Assembly: GCA_002342585.1 (NCBI GenBank)
Contig: DDQG01000029.1
Location: 1 to 64,000, forward strand
Direction: 5' to 3'
DNA: 64,000 bases
Origin: Prevotellaceae bacterium UBA2448
GTDB taxonomy: Bacteria; Bacteroidota; Bacteroidia; Bacteroidales; Bacteroidaceae
The notes under the pieces were generated by a model. The model ran no database searches and was not told where the DNA came from. It saw only the letters and a program-made list of their open reading frames with translations. Positions within the stretch are counted from its first letter, which is position 1; each line of letters begins with the position of its first letter. The translations under genes were made by a program, and so were the position numbers. Positions 35,607 to 43,785 of this stretch are shown here, one piece after another.

Positions 35607-36503
35607 CTATCTGTCTGCAAAATCAATGAGTAACTGACTCATAGCCTGTGCAATAGACAGATAATCGCGGAATCTCATGCCCGACACTGGAGCATTTTCC
35701 ACACTCCACATAGCTACGGGTCTTGTGAAACTCTGCACAGCCATACGCTGCAGTTCACGTGCTACGGGCAGATGAGCGTGTTCAGGGATCAGTCCTGCCA
35801 CTCGTGAGCAGAACGCACCATAATTATTAGGTGTCTCCACTTCCAAATCTATCATTGCCCTATAAACGGCATACCACTGACGTGCGTGCTTAACCCTCTC
35901 GCCAATCTTCACCAGAGCATCGTCAACTGAAGCATCGCTCAGTCGCCGTGTACTCTTAAGCTGACGTTTAGCCTGTTTTACTTTCTCGGCACAGGTTCTG
36001 TAAGACACTCGTTCGCTCTTTTTCTCCACAGCAACCACGATACCCAGAATCCTTACCTCTTCCTTTTCATCGTCAAGCAGGATGGGGTCGAAACTGTCGT
36101 TTTGCGGAATGAGCCACGTGAGTCCTTTCTCATCGTGAAACAGAGTCTTCACCGTGCACTCATCGCCTATGGCAACCATCACATTATCGCCATCCTGGGC
36201 AGTGCACGTAATCTGCAGGCGCAGCATATCGCCCTCTTCATATCCGGCATCAATCATCGACTCTCCGCTGACGGGAACAAACATAGGATTTTTCCCAATC
36301 AGTTTCTTTGGAATCATTATGTACTCACTGAGCGAAGCATCGCCCATACTCGTCGGGAAACCGCACTTTACCGGATTATTGCACACGCCTACTTCCGCGT
36401 CGCACCACTCAGCCTGCAAACCAGCAGCCCTGATAATTCTCATTACTTCATTAAGTTCTTCTTCTTCCATAGGTTTAAAATTAGATTTGTTGGTTTTAGA
36501 CAT
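35607..36503 (-). CDS. S24/UmuD-like autoprotease fused to an uncharacterised C-terminal domain
   Basis: A 298-residue protein. Residues ~45-155 form an S24 (LexA/UmuD) peptidase: KCGFPT at 46-51 resembles the UmuD Cys-Gly self-cleavage site, VSGESMIDAGYEEGD holds the catalytic Ser82, and ECTVKT the catalytic Lys119. The N-terminal 45 residues lack an obvious helix-turn-helix. The C-terminal ~145 residues (KQAKRQLKST... to FADR) are helical and unrecognised. No umuC lies next to it. The domain order suggests RecA-dependent, damage-controlled release of the C-terminal part or a repressor function; both are inference. Confidence 0.8.
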   Translation of the reverse strand: MSKTNKSNFKPMEEEELNEVMRIIRAAGLQAEWCDAEVGVCNNPVKCGFPTSMGDASLSEYIMIPKKLIGKNPMFVPVSGESMIDAGYEEGDMLRLQITCTAQDGDNVMVAIGDECTVKTLFHDEKGLTWLIPQNDSFDPILLDDEKEEVRILGIVVAVEKKSERVSYRTCAEKVKQAKRQLKSTRRLSDASVDDALVKIGERVKHARQWYAVYRAMIDLEVETPNNYGAFCSRVAGLIPEHAHLPVARELQRMAVQSFTRPVAMWSVENAPVSGMRFRDYLSIAQAMSQLLIDFADR

Positions 36504-36772
36504 AATTTAATAACATCTCTTGAATACAGATTTCTCATCTTATGCACGGTTAGTAAGCATGTCTGCGAGAGAGAAAATGCAGATAAAAATAATTATTGCA
36601 GCCATAATTTTATATAGGTTAAAAATTAAATCGGCTGCAAATATAAACGGAGGTTGTTTCAAATCACGAAACAACCTCAAAGAATTTTCATATTTTTTCA
36701 AAAAAATTTTTTCAATAACCAATAACTTCGTACGAAAACCAAAACGAAAACGAAAACTCAATAACCACTAAC
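36504..36772. other. AT-rich gap with dispersed 35-nt repeat
   Basis: No gene is supported. It contains an AT-rich stretch with an inverted GAGGTTGTTTC / GAAACAACCTC pair near 36651-36678, the dispersed 35-nt repeat (36724-36758) and ATAACC-type heptamers up to the WYL stop. Confidence 0.6.
36724..36758 (+). repeat. Dispersed 35-nt repeat, copy A (with GAAAAC units)
   Basis: Starts AACTTCGTACGAAAACC and continues in GAAAAC hexamers; identical over 35 nt to 44951-44985 in the same orientation. Confidence 0.85.
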
Positions 36773-37678
36773 CTATAAATCGTATCTTTTTATCGAATTC
36801 CTAAACATTTCAACAAGGTCGTTGGCTAACGATTTTGGTTCCAGAACCTCTATCCACTCGCCTCTGGAGAGAAGTTTCGACTTGAAGTCGGACGTCAGTT
36901 TCAGACGGAGTTCGAAGTCGGTGTATTCGTCCGTGGTATTTATCTCGTGCTGGGAGTGGTGCAAAGGCAAGTCGCGCAGATAATAAGGTTCATATCCGTA
37001 AGCTCTGATGACCACCCGTTCGGCAGGGAGAGTCCTATCTATCAGAACTCCGAAACTCTCCTTGAAATACTCCGAAGCATCAAAGTCATCAGGAATCCTG
37101 TACTTCTCATCAGTCTGTTCGATGTTCAGGATTCTGTCTAACGAGAAAACGGAGATATAGCCGTTCAAAAGTTTTCCTAACACATACCACCTCTGGCGGA
37201 AAAGTTTCACGCAGTAAGGTTCCAAGACGAGACTATTAGCGTTAGGACTAGTATATCGCTTGTAGCTGATTGCGATTCGTTCGCCCTTCTTCATCGCATT
37301 GATAATCATGTGCAGATGCTCACCGCCGGAAGGGATATTCTCAAGGAGAATGCGATCGCGCAGACTCTGGCTTTCTCCAAGCATATTACTGACGCTAAGA
37401 GTTGACAGCATCCATTTCTGCACAGAGTCCTCGCTTAGCACCTTCTTGTTGCCGATGGAATACTTATTTCCGTTCCTCTTATCGCACTCGATATAGAGTC
37501 CGAAAATCTCTTCTATCGCAATCTTATGCCTGTGGAACGTCGTACGCGAAAACGGAACGCCTCCGCTAATCTCCGTCTGCACCCATAGTTTATTGATTTC
37601 AGCAAAAGTAATTGCCTTGGCATAGTAAATTGTATTCACCAGCCATATATATTCCTTAAAAACAGTGTAAGTCGTCAT
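36773..37678 (-). CDS. WYL-domain transcriptional regulator
   Basis: A 301-residue regulator. N-terminal ~80 residues are helical with a probable winged HTH (SRTTFHRHKIAIEEIFG). The WYL domain spans about 125-210 (AISYKRYTSPNANSLVLEPY, RQRWYVLGKL, FSLDRI), and a C-terminal WCX extension ends LLSRGEWIEVLEP. WYL proteins often regulate defence loci and sense nucleic-acid ligands. It sits 51 bp after the second methyltransferase on the same strand, so it may control or be expressed with the restriction-modification genes. Confidence 0.86.
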   Translation of the reverse strand: MTTYTVFKEYIWLVNTIYYAKAITFAEINKLWVQTEISGGVPFSRTTFHRHKIAIEEIFGLYIECDKRNGNKYSIGNKKVLSEDSVQKWMLSTLSVSNMLGESQSLRDRILLENIPSGGEHLHMIINAMKKGERIAISYKRYTSPNANSLVLEPYCVKLFRQRWYVLGKLLNGYISVFSLDRILNIEQTDEKYRIPDDFDASEYFKESFGVLIDRTLPAERVVIRAYGYEPYYLRDLPLHHSQHEINTTDEYTDFELRLKLTSDFKSKLLSRGEWIEVLEPKSLANDLVEMFRNSIKRYDL

Positions 37679-37729
37679 GCTTCTGCGTGATATTATTATT
37701 GTTGACGTAACAGGATTGTCCTGTGATCA

Positions 37730-39100
37730 TCAGTTTGATATTCCAATTATTTGTGGATACACAGACAGTTGGTTTGCAGTTTTGACAATTTTATCTATAA
37801 GAATACTATCAGAAACATGTTCTTTTATCGTATACATCCAGTATTCATCTCCACGAGGATGAAATCCCAAATCCGTCAATGTGTTTTTACTACATTTTTC
37901 CGCTATTCCTGTTTGAAGTATGTATAATTCCTTTCTGTTTTGCCTGTGCAATAAAAGCAATTGAATAGGTTTAGACACTTGACCAAATTGCATAGCCCCA
38001 GGTCTATTACCACCTCGGATATAATATACCCTTTTGGTATTAACTATTTCAAAATCTGCATCTGATTTTACATAGCCAACCAATACATTTTCGACTACCT
38101 TCTTCCCTACACTTTGATTATTTATCAAACACTGCTTTATGGACAAAGCCAAATAATATGCAAGACGAGGCGGTACAGCATTACCGATCATTTTATAACC
38201 ATCTTTAATATTTTTGTAGATGAAATTAAATGTGTCTGGAAATGTCTGTATTCTTGCACATTCACGAACACTTAAACGGCGGTAAAGATGTTCCCTGCCA
38301 GGTGCAAAGATTCTTTTATCCTGTGATACATAAACCATCTTTGGTGCACTCGGATGTATAGGTGCATTCATTGCTTTTGCTTGAATAGTAAATGAAACCT
38401 CATCCCATCCTCTCACCCTGTTTCTCGCCATATACTTTTTGTCATAATCACCTGCATAATACTCATTATTCAGAATATCCATATCAGATTCAATGACCTC
38501 TTCATCTTTATATGGCTTTGGCTTTTTTATCAAATCACCAATAGCTCTATCAAGCGTAATCTTTTCTGTAGTTTGATGCGGAGGGAAAAAAAACTCATTT
38601 TCCAGATCATTTCTTATTCCAACAATAATCAGTCTTAATCTTTCTTGTGGTATTTTGAAATCCTGAGCATCCATCAATTCATACTTGAGCCTATATCCCG
38701 CCTCCCTAAATAAATCCAAAAACGATTGGAATGATTCAAAATGTCGAGGTGTAACCATTCCAGGAACATTTTCCATGATGAAAAACTTAGGTTGTTTACC
38801 TTTAACTATACGGATATAATCGTACACCAGTTTTCCTCGCTCATCCTCAATACCTAGACACTTTCCGCCAACACTCCACGATTGGCATGGTGGTCCTCCA
38901 ATAATACCATCACAATCTGGAATATCTGATACATCAAGATCTCTTATGTCGGAAGTATTTAATGTTGTTTCAGGATGATTATACCTATATGTATCGTGAA
39001 TGGTATTATCAAATTCATTAGCCCATTTTACATTAAAACCTGCTCGCTCAAAGCCCAAGTCAAGTCCTCCACAACCAGCAAAAAGAGATACTATATTCAT
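37730..39100 (-). CDS. C5-cytosine DNA methyltransferase with C-terminal extension (HaeIII/NgoPII type)
   Basis: A 456-residue methyltransferase. Motif I SLFAGCGGLDLGFERAG, motif IV IGGPPCQSWS with the catalytic Cys, motif VI MENVPG, motif VIII PQERLRLIIVG and motif X YKMIGNAVPPRLAYY are all present. The target-recognition segment has RNRVRGWDEVSFTIQA and HPSAPKM, as in the neighbouring methyltransferase. After motif X about 130 extra residues (from ~325) form a separate domain not found in M.HaeIII-size enzymes. It overlaps the preceding gene by one base (TGATG). Specificity for GGCC is inferred. Confidence 0.87.
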   Translation of the reverse strand: MNIVSLFAGCGGLDLGFERAGFNVKWANEFDNTIHDTYRYNHPETTLNTSDIRDLDVSDIPDCDGIIGGPPCQSWSVGGKCLGIEDERGKLVYDYIRIVKGKQPKFFIMENVPGMVTPRHFESFQSFLDLFREAGYRLKYELMDAQDFKIPQERLRLIIVGIRNDLENEFFFPPHQTTEKITLDRAIGDLIKKPKPYKDEEVIESDMDILNNEYYAGDYDKKYMARNRVRGWDEVSFTIQAKAMNAPIHPSAPKMVYVSQDKRIFAPGREHLYRRLSVRECARIQTFPDTFNFIYKNIKDGYKMIGNAVPPRLAYYLALSIKQCLINNQSVGKKVVENVLVGYVKSDADFEIVNTKRVYYIRGGNRPGAMQFGQVSKPIQLLLLHRQNRKELYILQTGIAEKCSKNTLTDLGFHPRGDEYWMYTIKEHVSDSILIDKIVKTANQLSVYPQIIGISN

Positions 39101-40110
39101 CAGAATTCAAAATCAATATTGTGTCTATGCAAAATTTCGATAATGCTATTTGCAACATGAAAAGCAAGATTTACAGGAACGGCATTGCCTATCATCTTAT
39201 AACCATAATCAACAGTATCATATATGAATTGGAAATCATCTGGAAAGCTTTGTACACGAGCTACTTCTCTAACAGTCATACGGCGATACATATGTTCCAT
39301 TCCTGGCTGGAAAATCTGAAGATTTTTTTCAACTTTTACCATCTTAGGTGCCTGAGGATGGAGTTGACATTGTCTTCCACTAGCCTGTACTGTAAATCCG
39401 GGTTCATCCCAAGAACGCACACGATTACGAGACATGAATATAGGAGAATAAGAACCTACAAAATATTCATTGTTAGGTATAGCACAATCATTACCATTAG
39501 TTCTGTTACCTTCTCTTGCCGGTATAGCTGTAAATTGTAAATCCCATATGGTTTCTCGTAACGTAGGTTTATGTTCTAAAGGAGCTGGATATTCATAATC
39601 GTTTATCTCTAAGTCTTTACGGAATCCAATATAAAAAACTCTATCCCGATCTTCTGGTACATCAAAATCGTTTGCATTTAGCATTTGCAGATTGACATTA
39701 TAACCTGCATCGTCAAACAACTGCATAAAACCATTAACGGCATCTCTATTACGTGCTGCAAGCATTCCAGACACATTTTCAGCTACAAAAAAAAACGGTT
39801 GTGTTGCACGTAATATTCTAATATAATCATAAAACAACTGTCCGCGAGCATCATTGATACCCTTTAATGACCCAGCCTCACTCCAAGACTGACATGGAGG
39901 ACCACCGATAATACCTGTTATATTACGTGGAAATGCATCTGCCGGAATTTGACGGATATCACCTTCAATTAAATTTGTATCAGGAAAATTTGCCCTAAAT
40001 GTCGGACAAATTTTAGAGTCAAATTCATTAGCCACTACAGTATGAAAACCTGCATTGTGAAATCCTCTGTCAAGACCGCCTGCACCTGAAAATAAACTAA
40101 TAAGACTCAT
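39100..40110 (-). CDS. C5-cytosine DNA methyltransferase (HaeIII/NgoPII type)
   Basis: A 336-residue methyltransferase of standard length. Motif I SLFSGAGGLDRGFHNAG, motif IV IIGGPPCQSWSEAG with the catalytic Cys, motif VI AENVSG, motif VIII PEDRDRVFYIG and motif X YKMIGNAVPVNLAFHV are intact. The recognition region RNRVRSWDEPGFTVQASG with HPQAPKM resembles M.HaeIII-like enzymes that modify GGCC. It overlaps the nuclease gene by four bases (ATGA). It should protect the host from the adjacent nuclease. Confidence 0.9.
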   Translation of the reverse strand: MSLISLFSGAGGLDRGFHNAGFHTVVANEFDSKICPTFRANFPDTNLIEGDIRQIPADAFPRNITGIIGGPPCQSWSEAGSLKGINDARGQLFYDYIRILRATQPFFFVAENVSGMLAARNRDAVNGFMQLFDDAGYNVNLQMLNANDFDVPEDRDRVFYIGFRKDLEINDYEYPAPLEHKPTLRETIWDLQFTAIPAREGNRTNGNDCAIPNNEYFVGSYSPIFMSRNRVRSWDEPGFTVQASGRQCQLHPQAPKMVKVEKNLQIFQPGMEHMYRRMTVREVARVQSFPDDFQFIYDTVDYGYKMIGNAVPVNLAFHVANSIIEILHRHNIDFEF

Positions 40111-40958
40111 TTTAGAATAAATGTAATAAGTTTAGAAGGAATTGTTTTTGCAGGATTTCGAGGGTCTTCCAAGTCTATGTCTGAGATGTCAACATTATTA
40201 CTATTGCAGAAATCTTCAAAAAAAGTTTTATTGGGAAAACTATCATATTTATTTTGGGGAATTAAGGCATCTAGTTGGAATGTGTAGTTTTCTACTTTGT
40301 GTGTCAATTCCTTAAAATGAACAAACGGAGACTTGATGAGCCACATTCCACGAACCCTTAAATCGGAAATACCTAAATGGTCGATTTTATTAACCCTTCC
40401 TAATTCGTTGGTCTCAGCAAATTCTACTCCTTCAAGCGATTCTAAACCATATTTAATTACATTTTCTGCCTTTTCGTATATTTCGTTGGAATCACAATAC
40501 AAATCACCGTAAACAAAAAATAAATTTTGCAAGGAATTACCATTAACAGCTCCAACTACATACAACATATCTTTTACATCCCAAATTTCACACTCTCTGC
40601 ATGCTCTGCAAATTTTGGGGTTATCAGAATATAGCTTTTGTTTTGGATAGCTGCTATTTAATTGAAGATGCTGTGTGCCTATACTGATTAATTTTTTTAT
40701 TTCAATAGCATCACTTCCTTTCAAGATTGCATCAGGTGGGTTAGAATTATTACCGAGGTATGAAAAACAATTATTACGAGCTTTTTTTACGCTTGAATCA
40801 TCTTTCCCTATACAGTTTGCAAAAGCATTTTTTACGTAATTCTCTAAGGCATCTCCTGCTTGATTTGCCCTATTTAACGTTCTGCTTTGGTACGATATAT
40901 CATTAATATCGGAAAGATTCTCTATAATAGCCTTTATAGCTGTTAGAATGTTATACAT
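40107..40958 (-). CDS. NgoPII-family type II restriction endonuclease
   Basis: A 283-residue nuclease. The RE_NgoPII family pattern is visible: NRANQAGDALENYVKNAFA near residue 28, YLGNNSNPPDAILKG and SDAIEIKK near 80-90 (PD and ExK active-site residues), LNSSYPKQKLYSDNP, and CRACRECEIWDVKDMLY, then FVYGDLYC. Family enzymes cut GGCC. The gene lies between an ORF6N gene (13 bp upstream) and its methyltransferase (4-base overlap). The AT-rich codon use differs from the core genes and suggests horizontal acquisition. Confidence 0.88.
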   Translation of the reverse strand: MYNILTAIKAIIENLSDINDISYQSRTLNRANQAGDALENYVKNAFANCIGKDDSSVKKARNNCFSYLGNNSNPPDAILKGSDAIEIKKLISIGTQHLQLNSSYPKQKLYSDNPKICRACRECEIWDVKDMLYVVGAVNGNSLQNLFFVYGDLYCDSNEIYEKAENVIKYGLESLEGVEFAETNELGRVNKIDHLGISDLRVRGMWLIKSPFVHFKELTHKVENYTFQLDALIPQNKYDSFPNKTFFEDFCNSNNVDISDIDLEDPRNPAKTIPSKLITFILK

Positions 40959-40971
40959 AAATACTGTTTTA

Positions 40972-41457
40972 TCAGATTAAACTCTGCTTTTTCAACTTGC
41001 GAAGATAGAGTATTTTTTTGAAAGTATCATTCTTTTCCTGAAAAAAATTAGAACATGATTCCTTATTGACTGGCTGTCGCTTGACATGTCGTTTACTAAA
41101 TGTGGCGAATTCGACAAAAGCTCGCATGATTTCACGATTAACAAAAATTGCAGTTTCTGATCTCAGTACACTACTGAGCATTGCAACACCGAGTTCCGTA
41201 AATGCATAAGGAAGGTAGCGATTTCCGCCACGCTTGTTTGAGGTAACAATTTGTGACCTCAAAAGTGTGAACTGCGCTTCGTCCTTTGTCAAGCGAAACA
41301 TAAAATCATCACCTTCAAAACGTTTGAGATTTCTTTTTACGGACTGATTCAGAGACTTTGTTTCCACTCCGTACATAGCAGCCAAATCGCGATCCAGCAT
41401 CACTCGACGTCCGCGCACCTCATATATCTTATTTTGTATAGTCTGGATTTCGTTCAT
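40972..41457 (-). CDS. ORF6N-domain DNA-binding protein
   Basis: A 161-residue protein with the ORF6N domain at about residues 5-95 (VRGRRVMLDRDLAAMYGVET, FRLTKDEAQ, RGGNRYLPYAFTELGVAML). The rest is a short basic tail (KRHVKRQPVNKES), shorter than in many ORF6N proteins. The domain occurs in phage antirepressor-like proteins. It is first in the leftward restriction-modification operon, so it could control it. A TACCTTCG -7-like box is at about 41484-41477 on the minus strand. Confidence 0.85.
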   Translation of the reverse strand: MNEIQTIQNKIYEVRGRRVMLDRDLAAMYGVETKSLNQSVKRNLKRFEGDDFMFRLTKDEAQFTLLRSQIVTSNKRGGNRYLPYAFTELGVAMLSSVLRSETAIFVNREIMRAFVEFATFSKRHVKRQPVNKESCSNFFQEKNDTFKKILYLRKLKKQSLI

Positions 41458-41484
41458 AGTATTTTCTATTTACAAGTGCGAAGG

Positions 41485-41529
41485 TACAAAAAAATTCCTA
41501 CTCATTACAGAATGGGTAGGAAATATTTG
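41485..41529 (-). terminator. Repeated hairpin terminator A
   Basis: On the minus strand TTCCTACCCATT pairs AATGAGTAGGAA around CTGT and is followed by seven T. The 45-nt segment recurs almost unchanged at 42954-42998 and in part at 43786-43826. Here it truncates the toxin remnant. Confidence 0.85.
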
Positions 41530-41600
41530 TATTCTGATGTCATGTACTTGGCAATTTGGCGAATCTGTTCTTTCGCCAAGTCAGTAATGATAGACTTCAT
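41505..41600 (-). pseudogene. Truncated RelE/ParE-like toxin remnant
   Basis: An ATG five bases after the antitoxin stop opens 31 codons: MKSIITDLAKEQIRQIAKYM then TSEYKYF, matching the first helix of RelE/ParE toxins, which normally have about 90-100 residues. It ends inside the repeated hairpin A (last codons PIL). The toxin core is missing, so it is probably inactive. Too short for the family, hence called a remnant. Confidence 0.6.
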
Positions 41601-41605
41601 AAGGA

Positions 41606-41764
41606 TTAAGTCATTGCAAGTTTGCGGTCTTCCTCGGCAAATTCCTTTTCTAACTCATCCATTGCCTCGTCGAAATCATACACACGACCTTCAGCAATGT
41701 CTCGTTCACTCTGGTCAATCATTGCGTTGACCTCGTCCATCGTATAGGGCTGCATGTGCGGCAT
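41606..41764 (-). CDS. Small antitoxin-like protein (RelB/ParD-like)
   Basis: A 52-residue acidic protein: MPHMQPYTMDEVNAMIDQSE at the start, then RDIAEGRVYDFDEAMDELEK and EFAEEDRKLAMT. The pattern of an N-terminal helix with a D-Q-x-E-x-D-I-x-E-G-R turn matches RelB/ParD-type antitoxins. An ATG at 41755 is an alternative start. Its partner toxin is truncated immediately downstream. Too short for a long-ORF search. Confidence 0.6.
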   Translation of the reverse strand: MPHMQPYTMDEVNAMIDQSERDIAEGRVYDFDEAMDELEKEFAEEDRKLAMT

Positions 41765-41845
41765 TGTTTGATTCGTTTATAGCTGCGAAGATACAATTTA
41801 TATTTTTATTACAACAGAAAAAAACAGATTTTTTCTTCTAAAACA

Positions 41846-41898
41846 CCGGGACAGGTACGTGTTTAACTCCTTTCACCACGCGAAGATACAAAAAAAGT
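41846..41898 (-). repeat. Duplicated promoter-like segment, copy 1
   Basis: About 53 bp nearly identical to 42907-42965. On the minus strand it contains TTTTTTTG, TATCTTCG, GAAAGGAGT and ACACGTACCTG. Together the two copies flank the TraB/GumN gene as direct repeats. Confidence 0.75.
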
Positions 41899-41939
41899 GA
41901 AATGTGAAAAACTTAAAGAAGTTTCAAGTTTCGCGAATG

Positions 41940-42866
41940 TTACTGCTTCACCTGCTCCACGGTATATCCTGCGTCGCGGAGCATCCGGACGACACCTTCC
42001 GGACCTGTCAGGTGACCGGCACCGAAGACAAAAAGCGTAGGCATTTCCTTCACGGCTTCGATGATGATAGGCATCCATTTTTTGTTGCGCTCGGCATAGA
42101 TGGCGGGGCTGGCTTCGTTATCGGGCAGAACGAGACGCTCAAAACTTTCGTAGTCGCCCGCAGACCAATAGTTGCCCATATTATGCATCCCTTCAAATTT
42201 ATTCAGTATATTCTGTCTGCGCTCGTCGAAGTTGTTGAGGAGCGCCATGAGCGTATCGACCTGCTCGTCGATGGGCGTTATTGTCTCCTTGATTTTTCCC
42301 AGTTCTTCAGACGTTTTTATCTGGTCGAGATTGCCGACTTTCCATCCGCGGGCTTTGGCCCTTTTCATACAGGCTACATCCATCATGTTGCCGTTACGCA
42401 TGGCGGGATATTTCATATAGACCTCAACTTGCACCATCATATTGAGCGTGTATGTAAAACAGAGAGGCTGATAGTACAGGAATTTCTGTGCTGCAGAATC
42501 GGCCAGATTGATGTGGCACGTCTCCTTCATCCTTTCCTGCAGGATAGCCATTCTTTCTTCGCCCAGGACGTCGGCGATGGTCTTGCCGTCGGGCAGTGTC
42601 ATCAGCTGTTGGCCTGCAGCAAGTCTTTCCTGCCTGTCTTGCTGGTCGGTAACGTCACTCTCCACGAACAACTGCTGACATTGGTTCTCGGCTTCCAGAA
42701 AGGCGGGGATGCTGTCGAGCAGGTCGCCGGACAGCACGTGTATCGTGCCTAAGATGTACGAAGGTTTTTCCAGCCCGTTACCGCTGATGCGGAACATGAG
42801 CTGGGCGTTGACTGTGACGATGGCTGCCATGAAAAGCAGTGCAGTGATGATGTTTTTCTTTTTCAT
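41940..42866 (-). CDS. TraB/GumN family protein
   Basis: A 308-residue exported protein. The ATG at 42866 opens a signal peptide (MKKKNIITALLFMAAIVTVN, then AQ); the ORF upstream is repeat-derived. The TraB/GumN fold motifs are present: ISGNGLEKPSYILGTIHVL near residue 25 and VFGAGHLTGPEGVVRML near 285, with conserved GT-H and G-GH residues. The family (related to Tiki metalloproteases) includes putative peptidases and pheromone-shutdown proteins. It is flanked by 53-bp direct repeats, which suggests cassette-like mobility. Confidence 0.82.
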   Translation of the reverse strand: MKKKNIITALLFMAAIVTVNAQLMFRISGNGLEKPSYILGTIHVLSGDLLDSIPAFLEAENQCQQLFVESDVTDQQDRQERLAAGQQLMTLPDGKTIADVLGEERMAILQERMKETCHINLADSAAQKFLYYQPLCFTYTLNMMVQVEVYMKYPAMRNGNMMDVACMKRAKARGWKVGNLDQIKTSEELGKIKETITPIDEQVDTLMALLNNFDERRQNILNKFEGMHNMGNYWSAGDYESFERLVLPDNEASPAIYAERNKKWMPIIIEAVKEMPTLFVFGAGHLTGPEGVVRMLRDAGYTVEQVKQ

Positions 42867-42906
42867 TGCTCTTTTCTTATTAATCTTTACCTTTAATATA
42901 TATTCC

Positions 42907-42965
42907 GGAACACCGGGGCAGGTACGTGTTTCACTCCTTTCGCCACGCGAAGATACAAAAAAATT
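42907..42965 (-). repeat. Duplicated promoter-like segment, copy 2
   Basis: Second copy of the 41846-41898 segment. It runs directly out of hairpin B and gives TATCTTCG upstream of the TraB/GumN gene. Confidence 0.75.
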
Positions 42966-42998
42966 CCTACTCATTATAGAATGGGTAGGAAATATTTG
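42954..42998 (-). terminator. Repeated hairpin terminator B (after higBA)
   Basis: TTCCTACCCATT / AATGAGTAGGAA stem and seven T on the minus strand, 14 bases after the higA stop. Differs from copy A by one base in the loop. Confidence 0.85.
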
Positions 42999-43011
42999 GT
43001 GATGTTTTTTG

Positions 43012-43374
43012 TTAATATCCCAACATAGCAGCTGGTGTAATTCCTAAAGTGGCACAAAGCAGACGGGCAATTTTCAGCGTAGGTTCAGCCCTGCCCGAAA
43101 CGTAGTCGTTAATGCGCGAAGGACTGACCCCAATCTCCGTAGCCAACTGCTTCTGGCTTATCTTCTTCTCCTCCAACGAAAGCTGTATCAACTGGGCCAC
43201 ACTGGGTTTGCCTATCGGATAGTGCTCCTTCTCATATTCAATGACAATATTCGACATCATAGTTAACTCTATGGCATTTCGGTCGTTAGCTGGTGTATTG
43301 TCATCTACCAACGGCAACAGCTCCTCAATACGTGCCAATGCAAACTCATATTGTTCTTTAGTAATCTTTGCCAT
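43012..43374 (-). CDS. higA: HigA-type antitoxin (XRE HTH)
   Basis: A 120-residue antitoxin. The ATG at 43374 (MAKITKEQYEFALARIEELL) was chosen; the longer ORF overlaps higB. The C-terminal XRE helix-turn-helix is at about residues 70-115 (ISQKQLATEIGVSPSRINDY, LKIARLLCATLGI). It follows higB by 16 bp in the toxin-first order typical of higBA. HigA would bind HigB and repress their shared promoter. Confidence 0.87.
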   Translation of the reverse strand: MAKITKEQYEFALARIEELLPLVDDNTPANDRNAIELTMMSNIVIEYEKEHYPIGKPSVAQLIQLSLEEKKISQKQLATEIGVSPSRINDYVSGRAEPTLKIARLLCATLGITPAAMLGY

Positions 43375-43390
43375 ATTCGTACCTCCTATA

Positions 43391-43690
43391 TTAAATCGTA
43401 GAAACATCAATCTTATCGTATTCACTATGAGTACCTACAAAACGGATGAATATATGTCCGATTGTGAACTTAACCACTACTACTAAGCGATATTTATTGC
43501 CTCGGATATCAAAGACATAATGTTGATTTCCTACGTAGTCTGTCGAAGGAAAATCCACTTTTATATCCGACAAGTTCCTCCAATCTGCCTTTTCTGCAAT
43601 GTCATACCATCGTTCAAGTGCGGCCTGAGCATCTCCGTGTCCTTCCGAACTATAGAATTCAACCAGTCGTCTATGTGATACGATTCTCAT
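43391..43690 (-). CDS. higB: HigB-type mRNA interferase toxin
   Basis: A 99-residue toxin of the HigB_toxin family: MRIVSHRRLVEFYSSEGHGD, ALERWYDIAEKADW, VFDIRGNKYRLVVVVKF and IFIRFVGTHSEYDKID (H and Y-D typical of the RelE-fold active site). Length is normal, so unlike the remnant at 41505 it appears intact. A promoter with TTTG at 43728-43725, 18-bp spacer and TAATTTTG at 43706-43699 (minus strand) lies just upstream. Confidence 0.87.
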   Translation of the reverse strand: MRIVSHRRLVEFYSSEGHGDAQAALERWYDIAEKADWRNLSDIKVDFPSTDYVGNQHYVFDIRGNKYRLVVVVKFTIGHIFIRFVGTHSEYDKIDVSTI

Positions 43691-43698
43691 ATTGGCTG

Positions 43699-43728
43699 CA
43701 AAATTACATGATTATTTTGAAATTCAAA
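43699..43728 (-). promoter_or_regulatory. Promoter of higBA
   Basis: Minus-strand TTTG, 18-bp spacer and TAATTTTG, ending nine bases before the higB ATG, so the leader is very short or absent. Confidence 0.65.
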
Positions 43729-43785
43729 AGAAAGTAGCTAATTATTTTTGATTTTCAGAATATTTATTCCGAAATCTCCCCAAAA

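Noticed and set aside
36520..36771. An 83-codon ORF on the plus strand
   Set aside because: It is AT-rich, built partly from repeats, and overlaps no recognised motif.
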